Part shown: piece by piece, positions 43,175 to 57,258 of the stretch
How positions within the stretch are numbered: the stretch's first letter is position 1
Layout of the letters: each line of letters starts with the position of its first letter
From: Oxyruncus cristatus
Taxonomy: Eukaryota > Chordata > Aves > Passeriformes > Cotingidae
Length of the DNA: 64,000 bases
Direction: 5' to 3'
Assembly (NCBI GenBank): GCA_013399855.1
Contig: VXAY01004289.1
Span: 600,948-664,947, forward strand
Translations under genes and position numbers: made by a program
The notes under the pieces: model-generated
What the model was told of the DNA's origin: nothing
Databases searched by the model: none
What the model saw: the letters and a program-made list of their open reading frames with translations, nothing else

Positions 43175-46100
43175 TGAATGCCATCCTGTGCTGAGGCTGG
43201 GGGTTAAACAGTTAGTTCTGTTTCATGGGCTGCAGCAGCAAACAGCCACTGGATCTGTGCTGAGGAGAACATTCCCTGCCTTGCCTCTGGGCTCCAGCGC
43301 CTTGGCAGCACTATCACTGTTACACAGAGCAATCAGAGCAGGGCAGAGCAGGCACTTGGGGTTATTAAATGAGGATTTAATCCTATCCTTTAAATCAGCA
43401 AAAATATTATCAAAGATAAAGGATTTCCCTGTTTTTTTTTAAGCCAGTCTAACTTGCGTTCCCCGATCTGCATTTGGGAAGTCTGCCAACTGCAAAATGG
43501 AATTGCTGAGCCTGGATTTCACTCTGCATCCAGCCAATTACACCGGCCTCACATCCCTGCACTCAGAAGTGGTGCAGTGCAAGAGATGCTCCCAGTCTTT
43601 ATTGATTTACCAGGGCTGCACTGCACTTCCAAAGGGAATCACACCGGTGGGCTCCCTGTGGCTCTCCCCAGCTCCCACACGCCATATTTCCCAGGCATTA
43701 GCAAACACGGCCCAGTCTAATCCCTCCTGGAGGCTGGTGGAGGAATGTCCCCTGGCTCTGAAGGTCCCTCAAGATGCTGCTGCAGCAGCAGGTCCATCCA
43801 CCCTGGGCATCACCTACCCTGTGGGCAGCTCAGCCAGATTTGCCCACATGGAGTCTGCCAGGTCCGCATGTGCTGACCTCTCTTCCACAGCTGTGGCTCT
43901 TTCTAGCTTGTTTCTAGGTTTTTGCTAAACAAAAAGACAACTCCAAAAAATAGCAGAGCACTCTTTGGAGAGCCCACAGAGTTACAAGCCACTGTCCTTT
44001 GCCACCAGCAAGACGATGCGGATGAGGTGTGAAGGGAAAAGTGCTTCCCCTCCTGCTTCTGCCCTCCAGTCCCAATAATTTGCCATGGCCTCATGCAGTC
44101 ACCGATGTTAGCAGAAGAAACGGCTTCCCCTACCTTCAGCCCACCAGCTGCACCCATGGCAGAGATCACCTTTCCTCCAGGATTAATCCCAGGTGGTGAA
44201 TTGGTGAGAGACACCTCCAGAGAAAAGCCAGTGCCCTGGGAGAGGGATGGGAGCGACCAGAGTGGTCAGTACTCAAGTGCTGATGCAGGAGGCTGCACTG
44301 CCCTGAGGCTGCACACCCTGTGTGCAGTCTGAAGCCATCCCATCATGGCCAACAGGAGTGAGCCCCTTTCTAATCAATGCTCGTTTATTGCCTCACTCAC
44401 ACCTGCCCTTTCTCAGCACAGCACCAGATTAACAGATTTCACCTGTTTCCTTTACACTTCTCACTGACAATGGCACAAACAATTCCTACTCTGCCACAGA
44501 CCAGTTCTTTTTGTGCCAGCAATATTCTCTGGTTTAGGCTTCAGAGAGTGATTCATCTACTGGATTTCCTAATTAGGGAGAGTAAAATGGGGCCAGGACA
44601 CACTTTATTGGGCAACACCACAGATCACAGCATGAGCTCTGGCACTTGTTGCCTCCCAGGACTGTCTCCAGGTGTGAGAGTGTCCTCACACGAAGTCACG
44701 TTGGTGCTGCCAGGGTGGCACTTTGTCTGGGCCACAGCTGGCATTCACCGGGATCTTTCTGTGCGACCCTGAACTCCTGTGCTCCCGATTCTCCCAGTGG
44801 TCCCAGACATGGGAACTGTAATGCTGGGGTGGTTATATCTCACCCTAACAATGTAGTGAATTACTTAGCAGACTGTCTGAGGTTTAGCAAGATGAAAGGT
44901 CCTTCCTGCGAGACCCTTGAGACCAGCAGCTTCATGCCTGCTCCCCGCTGCAGCCCTGCTCAGCACACCCAGGCTGTGAGGGACATGGCCCAAGGCTGGA
45001 GAAGCCTTCCCACAGCAGCAGAGCAGGACAAGCTGCTGGATAAACTCCCCACAGCTGCTGACCCTGGGCTGGCTGCTCAGCTCCCACTGCCTTCCAAGAC
45101 ACCTGCTTCAGAGGACAGGTTCTCCTGGAGACATTTTCTTTCTGCACAGGGCTGACACGTAGCTGCTGCCTCTGCCCTTAACAAAGTCTTCACTGTTCTC
45201 CCATTATCCTTTTTCCCTCCTGCCTCACTCCAAGCTCTGGGGGTTGCAGGGATGCCCTAGGAGAGCCAGGACCTCAGCAATGATGCCACATTTCCCTCTT
45301 TTGTGTCCCCTCCTAGCTGCCTCTCTGTGCCCTGGGGAAGGTCCACAGGGACTGGAGTGCCTGGAAACCAGGGTCCCCATAAACCTGCATCAATACACCT
45401 GTACATGCACAAACATACTTTCACATCTATCTTTGCACACATCATTCCACTTTCTAAGTCTTGAACTCCCCTGGAAGTGAGGACAGATACTGCAATTACT
45501 GGATCACACCCACTGGCGGGCTGGCTTCACCCTGCCCTGGTGGAGCAGGCAGCCACAGGGGGAAGTGGCAGTGAGCTGGGGCAGGATCTTGGCTCCCAGC
45601 TCGCTTGAAGCATCTTTTTCCTCTGCCCAGGGGCTGGAATCTCAACTACTGGGCTCTGCGGTTCAGCAGATCTGGCTGTACCTGAGCCTCAAGGACAGGA
45701 CAGAGCTGAAAATGGCACGTCTGACTATGCAAGGAAATGTCAGCTACGCCTGGGGAGTGGGAGGAAGGAGGAAAATGTCTCCCCCCACTTGCTCCTGCCT
45801 GTCCGACGTGAGGCCGCTGGCATAGCCCCGTCCTGGTGCCCTGGCGGGTGATGTGGTCATGCTGAGCAACAGCACCTTGGCTGGGGGAAAGAGGAGAGCA
45901 GGGAAACACAGTGTTCTCGCCCTGATTGAATCCCATGGATTTCTGAGCAGCTATTGCATCGATAAAACAAAGGCTGCTTTGAAATGGATGCCTGGCCTGG
46001 CCGGCTGCCAGCACCGGGCGGGAGACAAAGGCTGGGAATACAAATGCAGCGCTGGAAGTGGCGAGCCAAGGATGCTCTGCGGCAGGGAGAGCGCGTCGCC

Positions 46101-49100
46101 ATGGAGACACGGCGGCCAAACCGGGCAGGAAAGGACCTGCACTGGGATGGACTGGGAGCCACGGGAACCATGGGAGCTGCGGGAGCTGAGAGACAGGGGC
46201 ACTGGTCCCACCAGCGCCTCGCTGAACCCACAGAGAAGCCGGACCAGGTGCCAGCTCTGTGTCTCGCTGGGCCCAGGACCTGGCCTGACAAGTGGCATGA
46301 GTGGCATCTGTCAAGCAGACAATGAAAATGAGGCGGGAATCCATGGAGGAATTCTCTTTCCTCTTCATTTCATCAATGCAAAAGCTGTTGAGGGGGGAGG
46401 CAGGAACTGGTTCATGCAGGAGGCACAAACCCCTGGGCTGGCTTGGGCAGCGACACAGCCTGAGCAAACCACTCCATACACCCAAGAGCTCTTGGATCAT
46501 CTGCAAAAGATGTAACAGTTGCTGTGCAGAATTATGTCACGAATGGCTGGTGGTGATGAACATGATTTGTGTGTCTGATAGTGGTGTAGGGTGATTTATC
46601 ATTTAGAAAGCAGGAATTGCTCCTGTGTCCTGTCCTAACAGCCGATGGATTCATGTGGATGGCTCCTGCACCCTGCCAGGAGTGGGCTCAGGCACTGGCC
46701 GGGCAGGGAACACGTGGGGTTCCCCACTGCAGGCTGGAAGACCCCCTGCCTGAGGCCAACATCAGGCAGGGGCTAATGCCAGGGAAGCCTCATGTGATGT
46801 GGGGGACACCAGGACCACCCCAAGTCGCTGCTCCATGACAGGAGTCACCACCAAAGCACCCAGGACAGCAGCACCCCAGGCAGTGGGGTGAGCCCTGCAC
46901 ATCATCCCACCGAGCCCCTCGGGCAGATCCTCGGGGAGGATCCTCCACCACTAGTATCTCAGAAGGGAATGGGAAAATCAATCCCATGCGCTTTCCATAA
47001 ATCCTGAAGCCCTCATGGCTTCACCAAACAGGGGAGGGAGCAGGAAACAAACCATCATTTTTTAAGCCATGGGAGACACTCGGGTGGTGCCATGGTGAGG
47101 GCTGTGTAAACAGCTAGAAAGACAGATTAGACAGAACAGAGCTCACTGTCAGCACACGACAAATAATGAATGAAGGATAAGAATCCCGGGAGAGGCACTT
47201 TTCTAATAAATGACATTTTGATCTATAACTTTAACAACTTGTCCCAAGCCATCAAGTTCTGAATTAGGCAAAGGGAACCCGTAATCTGCTCCATCAGTCC
47301 TGAACAGGGTCAGAGAGGCAGAAATACAGCTGTGAGGAAGGTGATGGGGACAATTTCTGTGCTCACAGATTGCCCGCCAGAATTCCTTGTTGGCTTTATC
47401 ACTGATAAAAACCACCACTGAGTTTTCTATTTTCAATACTGAATGGCTAATACTCCCTCACCCGGCCCCATGCTCTGTCTGATCCTGCCCCGCGGGCTCT
47501 GCAGCGCAGGGAGGAACAGGAACAAAAGCCAGCAGTGTGTCTGCACAGTTGAGCCCCACTGAACTCCTCCTGGCTGGTTAACATCTTCAGGCAGGTGTTT
47601 TTCCATGTAAATTAAGTCCATGCTTCCTCTGCAAAGTGCTGGAGGTCCCCACTGATTCCAGGGGGTGGCTGTGACTGCACTGGGTCTGACAGAGCCCTGA
47701 CCCCACCAAATCAATTACCAAACACCCCCTCCCACCCTCTCAGTAGCAGCCTGTGATCGGCCATCCCTGGGTCTCCCTTGTTCTCAAGCAATCAAAATTT
47801 AATTTATCTTATTTTAATTAAAGCTAAAAAATTCAGTAGCCTTTGATTTCTCTCATTGCTTTGCAGGGGAAAAAAAAAGACCGGGAGGGTAAAGGGACAA
47901 GCAGGAGAGGAAGGGCTTTGAGACAATCACACGCTGGCCCTGTTGGCTTTTATTTCATATGTAGTGCTTTTCTTAAAAGAAATAATTACGTTTCAAAACC
48001 TCCTTTCCCTGTTCCGAGTGCTGCCTCTTTCCACATTAATGCTATTTGCATGCGCCATCTCCTCCCACCCTTCAATAATTTAAACCTTCATTTTTTATTC
48101 ACTCAGTTGTCAGATTCATTTACATATCATATCTCTATATTTAACACCAACTTTGCTCCCCTGGATTTTTTTTTAAAAGAGGAAATAGATTTCCCTTCTA
48201 ATTTAACCACGTCTGGGGCAGAGCTGGCTGGGAAGGGAACAGCCTTGGTGCACTGTGGGTTAGAGGGGTGCTGGTCTCTCCTTTGCGGGGTGCAGAAGTG
48301 CTGGGGGGCTCAGCAGCCCCCGTGGCCAAACCCTCACCTCCATCGGCTCCACAGGGGCTCAGCTCAAAGTGTGGCCTCCTCCCAAGTCCCCTTCTCCCTG
48401 TCCTCCTTTCCGCATCTTCCTCCCACAGCCACAGAGAGAACTGGGCCTCATTCCTGCCATGGGTCAGGGCCAGGAGAGTGCATTGGCAGGGGATGACTCC
48501 AGGCTTCCCCTCCAATATTTGGTGTGGTTCTGCCTTTATTAACAGTGCAAGGCAATTCGCGACTGCTGTTAGCAGGGTGTGATTGGTGGGTCTGTGGCAC
48601 ACGGGGCTGCTGCCAGCGTGGTGGGGGACCCGTGCCAGGAGCCTGCCCTGCAGCCCCACCGCAGCAGGAGCGCTGCATCCTGTGCACCAGGTGTCCTTCA
48701 GCAGCCTCTGCCCTGAATCTGCTCAGAAAGCCAAGGGAAATCATCAAGTAAAGGTTCAGCTGAAGTTACAGCCTCTCCCTGCAACAGGGTCTGGCACTTC
48801 CCCGTGCGAGTGGCAGTGCCAGACCCAGAATGAGCCCTCCCTGATGTCTCAGAGCAGGCTCTGCCCGCCAACCGCCTGCCACGGCCCCACAGAATGAGGT
48901 AGGTAATGGGGGCACAAACCTCCTACTGCAGGAGACCAGGGATCAGAGAACAAGACTGTATGGCAGTGGCTGGCAGTGGGTGCCAGGGACCACCCGGGCC
49001 TGACCAGGGGGGCATCATGGGCCCCTCAAAAGCATCCCTATGGTGCCAGGCTGAGCAAACATGTCACAGTGTCTGCTCTGTCCTGGGGGTACAGTATCAT

Positions 49101-51364
49101 GGGAGTGAAGGGTTACATACATTCCACATGGGTAGGCTTAAGGCCCATGGAAAATAAACAGCATTAAAGGCAATTTGAAGGAGGGAACATGAATGAGAAA
49201 GGGGTAAATCACAACGCTGGTCACTGAGGAGAGGCTCAGATCCCCCTTCCTCATTTTCCGTATTACTAGAAAAACCAGGCAACTGATCTCAGACAAATGA
49301 GCCCTCTGGACCCAATTTTTCAAGTTAATGAGCTCCCCTTGCAGCTCTTCCCCAGCACGAAGGCTCCCAGCACCTACGCTTGGCCACAGCCTCTAATGAG
49401 CAGAGCCACCATCATCCATCTCAATATCTGCCGAGGACACGGACGACACTCGGCGTTTGCACGTGTCCCTCGGCACGAGGCGGGGACAGCGATGCCCTTG
49501 GACCCCGTTTGGGCAGCACTGGCAGGGTGGGCAGGCTGAGGGCCTGAAGCCTTGGCTCTGCACTGAGGGACCTGCAGCAGCCCCAGACAGAGCCACCAGG
49601 GTCCTCCCTAACGCAGGGACCACACTGTGTCTGCAGAGTGGCCTGCCAAGGATGCTGCGGGGCCTGGCACTGAGTGACTGTTTAAAAGCCCTGAGGGTTC
49701 GGTGGCAGCTGCATCCTGGGTGAGCACCGATGGCTCACCTGGCATATTCCTGGCAAACTTGGCACATTCTGTTCCAGTCTTCCAGCACCAACCTCCAGCT
49801 GAATTGGTGTTTGCCAGGTTCAAAATAACCTCTTGTTTCAGGAGAAAGTTGCTTTTCCTGCTCCCAAGAACCCCTTTGCAGTCTTGATCGGGAGATTTCC
49901 AGTGGTCTTTAGTGAGTTTTTGGAATTCTCCCTTGGACTTGTCCTTTGCCAAGCTGTAGGAGGGGGAGCAGAGGGTGCAGGATGTGGCTCTGGCACCACA
50001 GTGCTCCCTACTATTATGCTTAAATTAACAGGGAAGTTTTTGTAAATTGAAGACTAATTTTCTCTTGGGAACAGATCATTAAATTACAGAGTACTAATGA
50101 AAATTTACAGCATCTGGAGAGGGGGTGGAGGGACAGGCAGAGGGAGCAGTTAGCTGGTATTTTCCCTTTTTTTCCCTGGCCACAGCCAGGGCAGCTGCCA
50201 AGTGCAAGCCCCTGAGTGCCAGAGCTGGGAGAGGAGACAGACACATCCACAGGGGCTTGGAGGATGGGACCAAGAATCCCCACAGGGAAATGTGCAGTGA
50301 GGCCGGAGCTGCAGCTCTGCAGCCCCTGAGACCCTGAGAGAGTCAGTGGCAGGGGACGAGACCCCTCCACCGTCCTGCGCCAGCACCGGGAGCTCCATGC
50401 TCCGGGAGCTCGGCTGCCCCGGGCACTGACAGGGGCTGTGGGCAGTGGGGGGTTCCTTCCCCACACCCTGTGCCGTGCCCATCACCCCTCCTCAGCCCTG
50501 CCGCGGTGGCGGCTGCGCCCATCGCCCTGGCAACGCGCTGGCTGAGCGATGCATCCGCTTGGATTAGGGAGCAGCAGCCGCACTTGGAGGCCGTGTTTTT
50601 CCAGTCTAACTCAATTTCTTCGGAGCAATGAGGCTCACCAGCTCTGGAGGTGTGGAGGCAGGAGCTGTCTTTTGGGGAGGGGACCCTGGAGAGCATTGTG
50701 TCTGGGGGGCTTGAAGTGAGAAAATGGGGATTTTTTTATTGCTTTGATCATATATAATTTAAATATTCAAACTACTCTGGAATTCATTGAATTATACATG
50801 AATTGCACAGGCAGCATTTTTGTAACTCCTGAAAGGCATTAATGTCTTTTTCTCTCCCTTCAAAACCTTGGCTAAATTTATTTATTTTTAAATTTTTAAA
50901 ATTCTAAATCAGTCTCATCCCAAATCACCTTGAGAACATCACCCATGTTGGGTAATTCCACAAAGTTAATGAGGGATGTGGTGATCTCGGGTTGCTGTAA
51001 CATAACGTGTTTTGTAGCAGTGTTTGGGTCAGCATGGCACAGTGAGAGCTCCTCCGAGCTCTCTCCCATTGGGAGCTCCAACTCTGAGCGCAACAGCCAC
51101 CACGGATCCCTCCAGCCCTGGCTCCCTGGCACCCTGCCTTGGGTTAGCTTGGGACACAAGCTGGAGGGAGCTGGAGGCTCACTGGAGCAAGGGAGCACTT
51201 GAGCCTCCCCAGACATGCCATCCCTCCCTCCTCATCCCATTTTCCATGGCCCTGCACAGCAGGAGCATGGGATGTGCTGCTGCATCTGCCCCTCAACTGG
51301 CAGCTGCTGTCTGTCAGCCAGCCCAGTGGCCAGATGTTGTGGGAAGGGAAGGGGCACGGCCAGA

Positions 51365-51428
51365 TGTTGCTAATCTAACCCTACTCTCTGTCAGTCTGAA
51401 GCCATTCCCCCATGTCCTGTCACTAAAA
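51365..51428 (-). mobile_element. short CR1 LINE remnant, minus orientation
   Basis: TTGCTAATCTAACCCTACTC and CTGAAGCCATTCCCCCATGT, ending CCTGTCACT, match the reverse complement of the CR1 3' region (TCTAATCTAAA... TTTGAAGCCATTCCCCC). Only about 60 bp can be recognised. Confidence 0.8.
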
Positions 51429-54400
51429 CAAGCAACACCTTCCTTCGGGGCTGGGCTGTGAGTGTGCTCCCCTCCCTTCCCTGTTTCCACCAGACCCAGT
51501 ACAGAGCTCCCAGGCAGGGGTGAAGCTAGGCAGTGCCTCTGTGTCACTCCAGATCCTCGATTCCAGGGAGAACATTTCCCAGCCCTGGAAAGCTCTCCGG
51601 GGAGCAAGCAAGAGGCTGGAAGAGAAGCGGGACCCGCACAGCCCTGTCTACAGCCTTTCTCAAGCTAGCTCATTCCTCATTATCCTTCCCTACCCTTTTA
51701 ATTTCTCTCTAAACTCAACCAGCTATTGCTGTTCAAACTGAAATAATTAATTGGAACAAAATTGCCACTGTAGGAGAAAAGAATCATTAAACCCATCCAG
51801 CGGACAATGGGGCAATCACAGCCTAAACAGCTAATTACAGGGATGCAGGATAATAACAGAGCCGTGGGCAAACTCTAGGGCTGGATGAGCTGGGAGGAGG
51901 GTCTGGGCTTGACTTCACTCCAGGTTTGGTGCCTGATTCCTGGAGTAAAGATACAAGTGCAAGAATGAAAGGTCATTAGGGAGGGAATACCCACACAGGT
52001 CTGCTGGGGAAACATGAGCAGCGGGAAGCGCCGACACCCCGCACAGCTCTGTGCCCGCCGCGCACCAGTCGCTCGGGGTGGAAGCCACCGTGGGTGCCCC
52101 GGGAGATCAGCACCGACACTCTCGTGGCAGGAGCACAGCTCTGCACTGGGCCCCGCATGTCGGCTGTGCAGCGGCGGCCACCTTCCCCCACCCGTGGAAA
52201 CCATGCCACCGGGTGACATGGCAACGGCAAGGTCAGCATATCACCTCACCGGCCCAAAGTGAATACCACCAACCATCTCCAGGTGGTCACAGCAGCAGGA
52301 ACACCAGGGGACATTCCTTTTTTGGGAGGTGCTGTGCCCTGCCAGGCTCCCCAGGGAGACCAGGGATCACCACGTCTTCCTTCCTGCACCCTTTCCTGCT
52401 CTCCCCGCTCACATTAAAACTCATTTAGCTCCCAGTCAGGGACCTGTGACTTCCCTTAATAAAGACATTTTTCATCTCCCCAGCCTCAATGGGAGTGAGT
52501 TCAAAGTGGTGTGAAACTGGAAGTGGTCATGGTGTGTGTGTGGTGGCACTTCCCCAGGTACTGGCACAGGGGCTCCAGCTGCCCGAAGCACATAAATCTC
52601 GGCCAGCTCCGCATTGCTTCAGTCATAGTTCATTTTCTGATGGAATTTTGACTGTGACTGGAGCTTCTAACAGGCGTTTTCAGCAATGGGCTTGGCCCAG
52701 GGTAAAGGGTAAGTCCCAGTGTAGAATATGTAGAATAAAGGAGGCTCCTCCTGGCTTATGGGTGAATAGCTGGGGCAGGACCATACCAGGAAGGCTTCAT
52801 TTCATGATGAGCTCCCAGTGCTTCCAGGCAGAGCTGAGGAAGGGGACAGGGGGATCATCTTCACCCTGACCACCGCACTGTGCCCTGACAGGGGCAGGAC
52901 ACACACACACATTCATCCCAACTCCCTGACCGGAGAAGGGCTCCTGGATCCCATGCCAAGGCAGACACTGAGTCCCCTCAGCACTGTGGGGAGCCTAAGC
53001 TTGACACATAGCCTGCCTGGGGCTGCAGGAACACGGGACTGCTGGGAATCCATAACCATGGCCTGGCGGGGATCGCCTGCCTCGGGCCGGGAGCCAACTG
53101 CAGCCATTGGTGTAATTAAATCAAGGTCAGGCACAGCCACAGAGCCACAGCTGACCCTCTGTGTGTCTGTGCTGCTCCTGCCTTTGCATGAAACATCCCT
53201 GCGCTGCCACTCCGGCTCTGAGCCAGCCCCGGGCACAGGCAGCCAGACTGCAGGTTCTGCCACACCCAGGTCCTCCAAAGCTCAGTAGAAGATTTGGGTT
53301 TCACCCCAAAGGACAAGAAGAGCACTCTGCAAGTGTCAGACACTTTAACAGGATCAGGTATGTGCTTCCCTCTGCAGGCAGGTATCCCAGGGGACCACCC
53401 AGAGAAGCTTCTGCCCTAATTTTGTTGGGTTTGACCCTGCACCCTGCCAGCACTGTCCTCCGTTTCCCAAAGTGCACGAGTTGCTCTGCTTCCAGTGAGG
53501 TGGTTACACCCCACAGCACTGGGGTCACCAGCGTGGGGCTCCCTGACACCAACAGTTGCCCCACGCGCCGGGCTGGGGGCTCACAGGACCCCTGTCACTG
53601 GAGCTGCAGTCCAGCCCCTCTGTCTGCCTGAATGGCTCTTGGATGCTCTCAGAGGGCTTCTGAGGCCCAGGGAAGTCAGGACCTGCCCCCAGCCCATGTC
53701 CTGTCCTTCCTGCTGCAGGGATAACTTGGTGTTGGGAAAATAGCAGCTCAGAGTCTGGGAGCATCACTGGGAGGACGCGGCAGTTCCCATCACCGGTGCA
53801 CTGGTTTGTGTGACTGCCAGGCCTGGATGATGTGGGAGACACAAACCTTCACAATCACACTTGTGATGAGGAGGGAGAAAATGGCTGGAGCCAATCCAGT
53901 GTACATGCAACCAAGGAGCAACCATCTGGGGAGAGCGAGCAGCTGCCTTACCGTTCCGAGTCTTCTGGCACCGGAGGGTGGGAGACCTCGGCTTGGCACT
54001 TAAAGGGTGACGGCTCTTCTCTGACCTTTATGGACACAAAAGACAGAGAAGGTTCAGCTCCACTGCAGTGCAGGAGCAGAGCTCTGAGAGTCAGGTCAGC
54101 CACGGAAAGGCTGGCAGAGCTCAGCTCTGGCAGCACCACCTCTGCCAGGGTTTGGGGATGCTGAGCTGGGGACCAGGGACTGCCCAGGTCCTGGTGCCAG
54201 CTGTGGCACTGTGGGGAGCCTATATGGTCAGGGCTCCCCTGGGGTCAGGGCTGCCGGGGAGGCTGAAGCCCCGACACTGAGCAAATGTGCCCGGCAAGCT
54301 GGAGAGGCTTCTGTCAAAACCTGTTTTTCTGTGAATCTTTTCATGCTGTGGCAAAGCTGCAAACACTGTGTTCTGTTGGGACCCTGCAGACTGACAGCAT

Positions 54401-57258
54401 TTACCAGGACATGAGCTGTGACCAGGTACAGTCCCCCCGCAGGTGCCAGACCCTGCGCGTGGGACCGTGCTCAGCACAGCGCAGATCCTGCAATGGGAGC
54501 TTGTAAAGGAAAATGAAATGAGTTACAGGAAAAACTTCATGGGTACACTTTTCAAAGGTTCAGTGAGAACAAACAAGTCTCTGTGATTGAAGTGTCATCC
54601 ACCCCTGCAGTGCTAAACATGAGCCTCCTGTGCTGGGCAGCATCTTGGGGTCCCCCCGGCAGTGCCTGTCCCCCCTGGAGCAGCTGCCCAGCTGGAGGCA
54701 GCCCCGTGCTCTGCGCCCCGCTGCACCCTGGCTCTGTGGCACATGAAGTGCAGCGCTGGGAATTGTATTTTCCCCTGAATGCTCTGGAAGAGAAGGACTA
54801 AGACCGAGTGCAGATTTTGCTGCCTGGTCCCTGAGCCAGCCACCTCCACCCGAGCACAAACAGCCACAGGACAGGCCCATGGCCGTGCCGAACACAGCCT
54901 GATTAATCACATTGCTCGGGAAAATATATTGGCATAATTAATAACGTAAGGCATCTCTATCAGTCTCTGTGGTGCAGCAAATTATGAGGCAATAACACTT
55001 GGACTTGTTGACCTGGATTTCATATATAATCCATCAAACCCCGGTCGGGTCTCTGGAGACATGAACAAAACAAAAGTGATAATTAAACAAAAGCAAGACG
55101 GACCACACTGATGCACCATTAATCACTCTCATTGTTGTGGGGAAGGCATGGGAGCCCAATTCTGGCCTTTTTTCTGCACAGGTTTTGTTATATTATGGGT
55201 CTGGAAGGGGCACCTTCCAGTGCTGCTCATGGTGTGTGAGAGAGACAAGGATTTGGTGTCATTATCCAGGAGCAGCAGCAAGGACAGGCTGCAGCTTGCC
55301 ACAGGGATTCAGGGAATGGGTGACAGGGCAGTCACTGGTGTGGGCAATCCTTAAATCAAAGGGAAGAGTGACCAGCTCACAGGAAGGGAGGGGAGAGCAC
55401 AGCTCACCCCGTCCATCCCATTCCCCATGCCAGAGACATTTATGCTGCTGAATACCACTGATGCTGCAGGTGCCATCTGAGCCCTTGCTGCTGCCACATG
55501 TGTTCCCTGTTCATGTAATTCCCATGTCCTGCAGAACATGGGCCATCCCTGCCAAGGCCATTCCACCCACGGCGATGGCACCGGCCAGCCGTGGGCGAGT
55601 CCTGCCCTGTGCCCACGTGTGCACCCAGAAGGGTGAACACCAAAACAGAGGCACCTCTGGGACTAGGAGAGGAGCAGGGCTGAGTGGAGCGCGGCTGGGC
55701 ATGGAGTGGTGCCCATCCCTGCACCTCGTAGCATTCCTGGTACAACACATCCCCAGAGCTGAGGGCATCTTCTTCAGAGAGCTGCCCAGACATGCTCCCA
55801 GAGGTCCCCAGGCACATTCCATTGCCTTCCTATTTTATTACTGTTACCGGTTTGTGAGACACTCGTGTGTTCAGCGGGAACACTTTGAGGGAGGGATCGG
55901 GCTATTAACTGAATCTGGGTTTAGTATCCCATTAGGGAGATTGTATTTGGCAGCAGCAAGGAAAAGGTTTGCAGAAAGAGACAAAAATATTTTCAATAGA
56001 GAAAGAGAGTCCTCTGATCAAAACAAAACAAAGCTAATGAGTTTGTTTATCTCAAGTGTGAGGACAAGGAGGGCTGGGAGTGAGCTGGGGGGGTTCCTGC
56101 TGGGCCCTAAGGCTGTACCTGGGCTTTGGGGCTCCAACTGAAGCTACACCTACTAAATTAGTTTAATCGTGTCTGTCATTAGTCATTTTTGTCAAGCTCT
56201 CATTTGCAGGCCATTTAAAGGGGATTAGAGGAAATATCCTCTCTTTATTTCCCTACAACAGTGATTAACTCTGGACTCACCTGGCATTTTCCTATTGAAG
56301 GAAAGAAGCAAAATTAACTCATAACCACAAAATGCAATGCTTCCACCACGGAGCAGAACTCGGAGCCATTGTTAGGGGAGGAATTACTGGGATAACACCT
56401 GGGGTGCTCATCTATACTCAGGGGAGCCACCAGTGCAGGGCTGAGGATTAGAGGCTCACAGAGTAACAGGGCAGCACTGTAAATGTGCCATGTAAGATCT
56501 GGCATACTGGCAGGGGAACCACCAGGTTCCTGGCAAAAATTTAGTTCAAGATGAACCTGACTGCAGGTACTCCAAAATCATCAAACTCCATGAATTACAC
56601 ACACACAGGAAAGCCTTTGGCTGGAGATGCAATTGGTGTTGCTCCAACAAGTGGGAAGTCCTGTAGAGGAATCCTCTCTGTGAGGAGAGACTCGGCTCCC
56701 CAGAGGCCCCCGCCGCCACGCAGGGCACTGGGCAAACATTTGCTAATCCAAATCAATTCAAAAGAAACTGAGGGGCTGTGCCAGCAGCGGGCATCTGCCC
56801 ACGGTGCTCCGTGCCCGGCTGCCTCACTGCCAGCACCACCCATTCTTGCCTCGCAAAGCCAGCCTGGCTGTGCCTGCACCTGAGCGACCCCAGAACAGTG
56901 GCATCCCTGACCCGAACCAGGCAGCATTCCTGGCCACAGCCTGACGGCATCCCTCTCCTGCCTCCTCCCTTTATCCGAAGAAACACCGCTAACACAAACA
57001 GCCTTTTGACGTTATGTACAGAACCGCGGTCATGAAGTGTCTTCGCCCCTCTGCCCCTCGCCCTCAGGGCCCCCCCGGCCCCCGGCTGAGCTTGTGGCGG
57101 CACCTCCGTCAGGGACCCTCCGGCTGCGGCAGGAATCCCTTCCTCCGGCAGAGAGGAACGTGCAGCGCTGCAACAGCTCGGCGCACAGAGGGGACCCTTG
57201 TTCCGAAAGCTCATTAATCTTTAGCAGAGTCTTCGGGTTAATTTGGAAGGGTACTCAC

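Larger units (their letters stand above)
42481..57000. other. GC-moderate intergenic region; no supported gene
   Basis: Many open frames occur on both strands because of base composition, but none shows a recognisable domain, consistent splice sites or a homologous protein. The region holds a CR1 scrap (51365-51428), a small tandem repeat (43122-43174) and several AT-rich patches (47770-48180, 50720-50930, 54890-55120, 56140-56300) set in GC-richer DNA. I saw no RNA gene. Confidence 0.55.

Noticed and set aside
45646..46515. Overlapping long open frames on both strands (286 and 220 codons)
   Set aside because: Both strands are open over the same GC-rich stretch, with low-complexity translations, no domain and no splice support. 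This is expected by chance.
47843..48496. 217-codon plus-strand frame behind a good acceptor-like TTTCTCTCATTGCTTTGCAG
   Set aside because: No matching donor, no recognisable protein and AT-rich runs inside the frame. One acceptor-like site alone is not enough.
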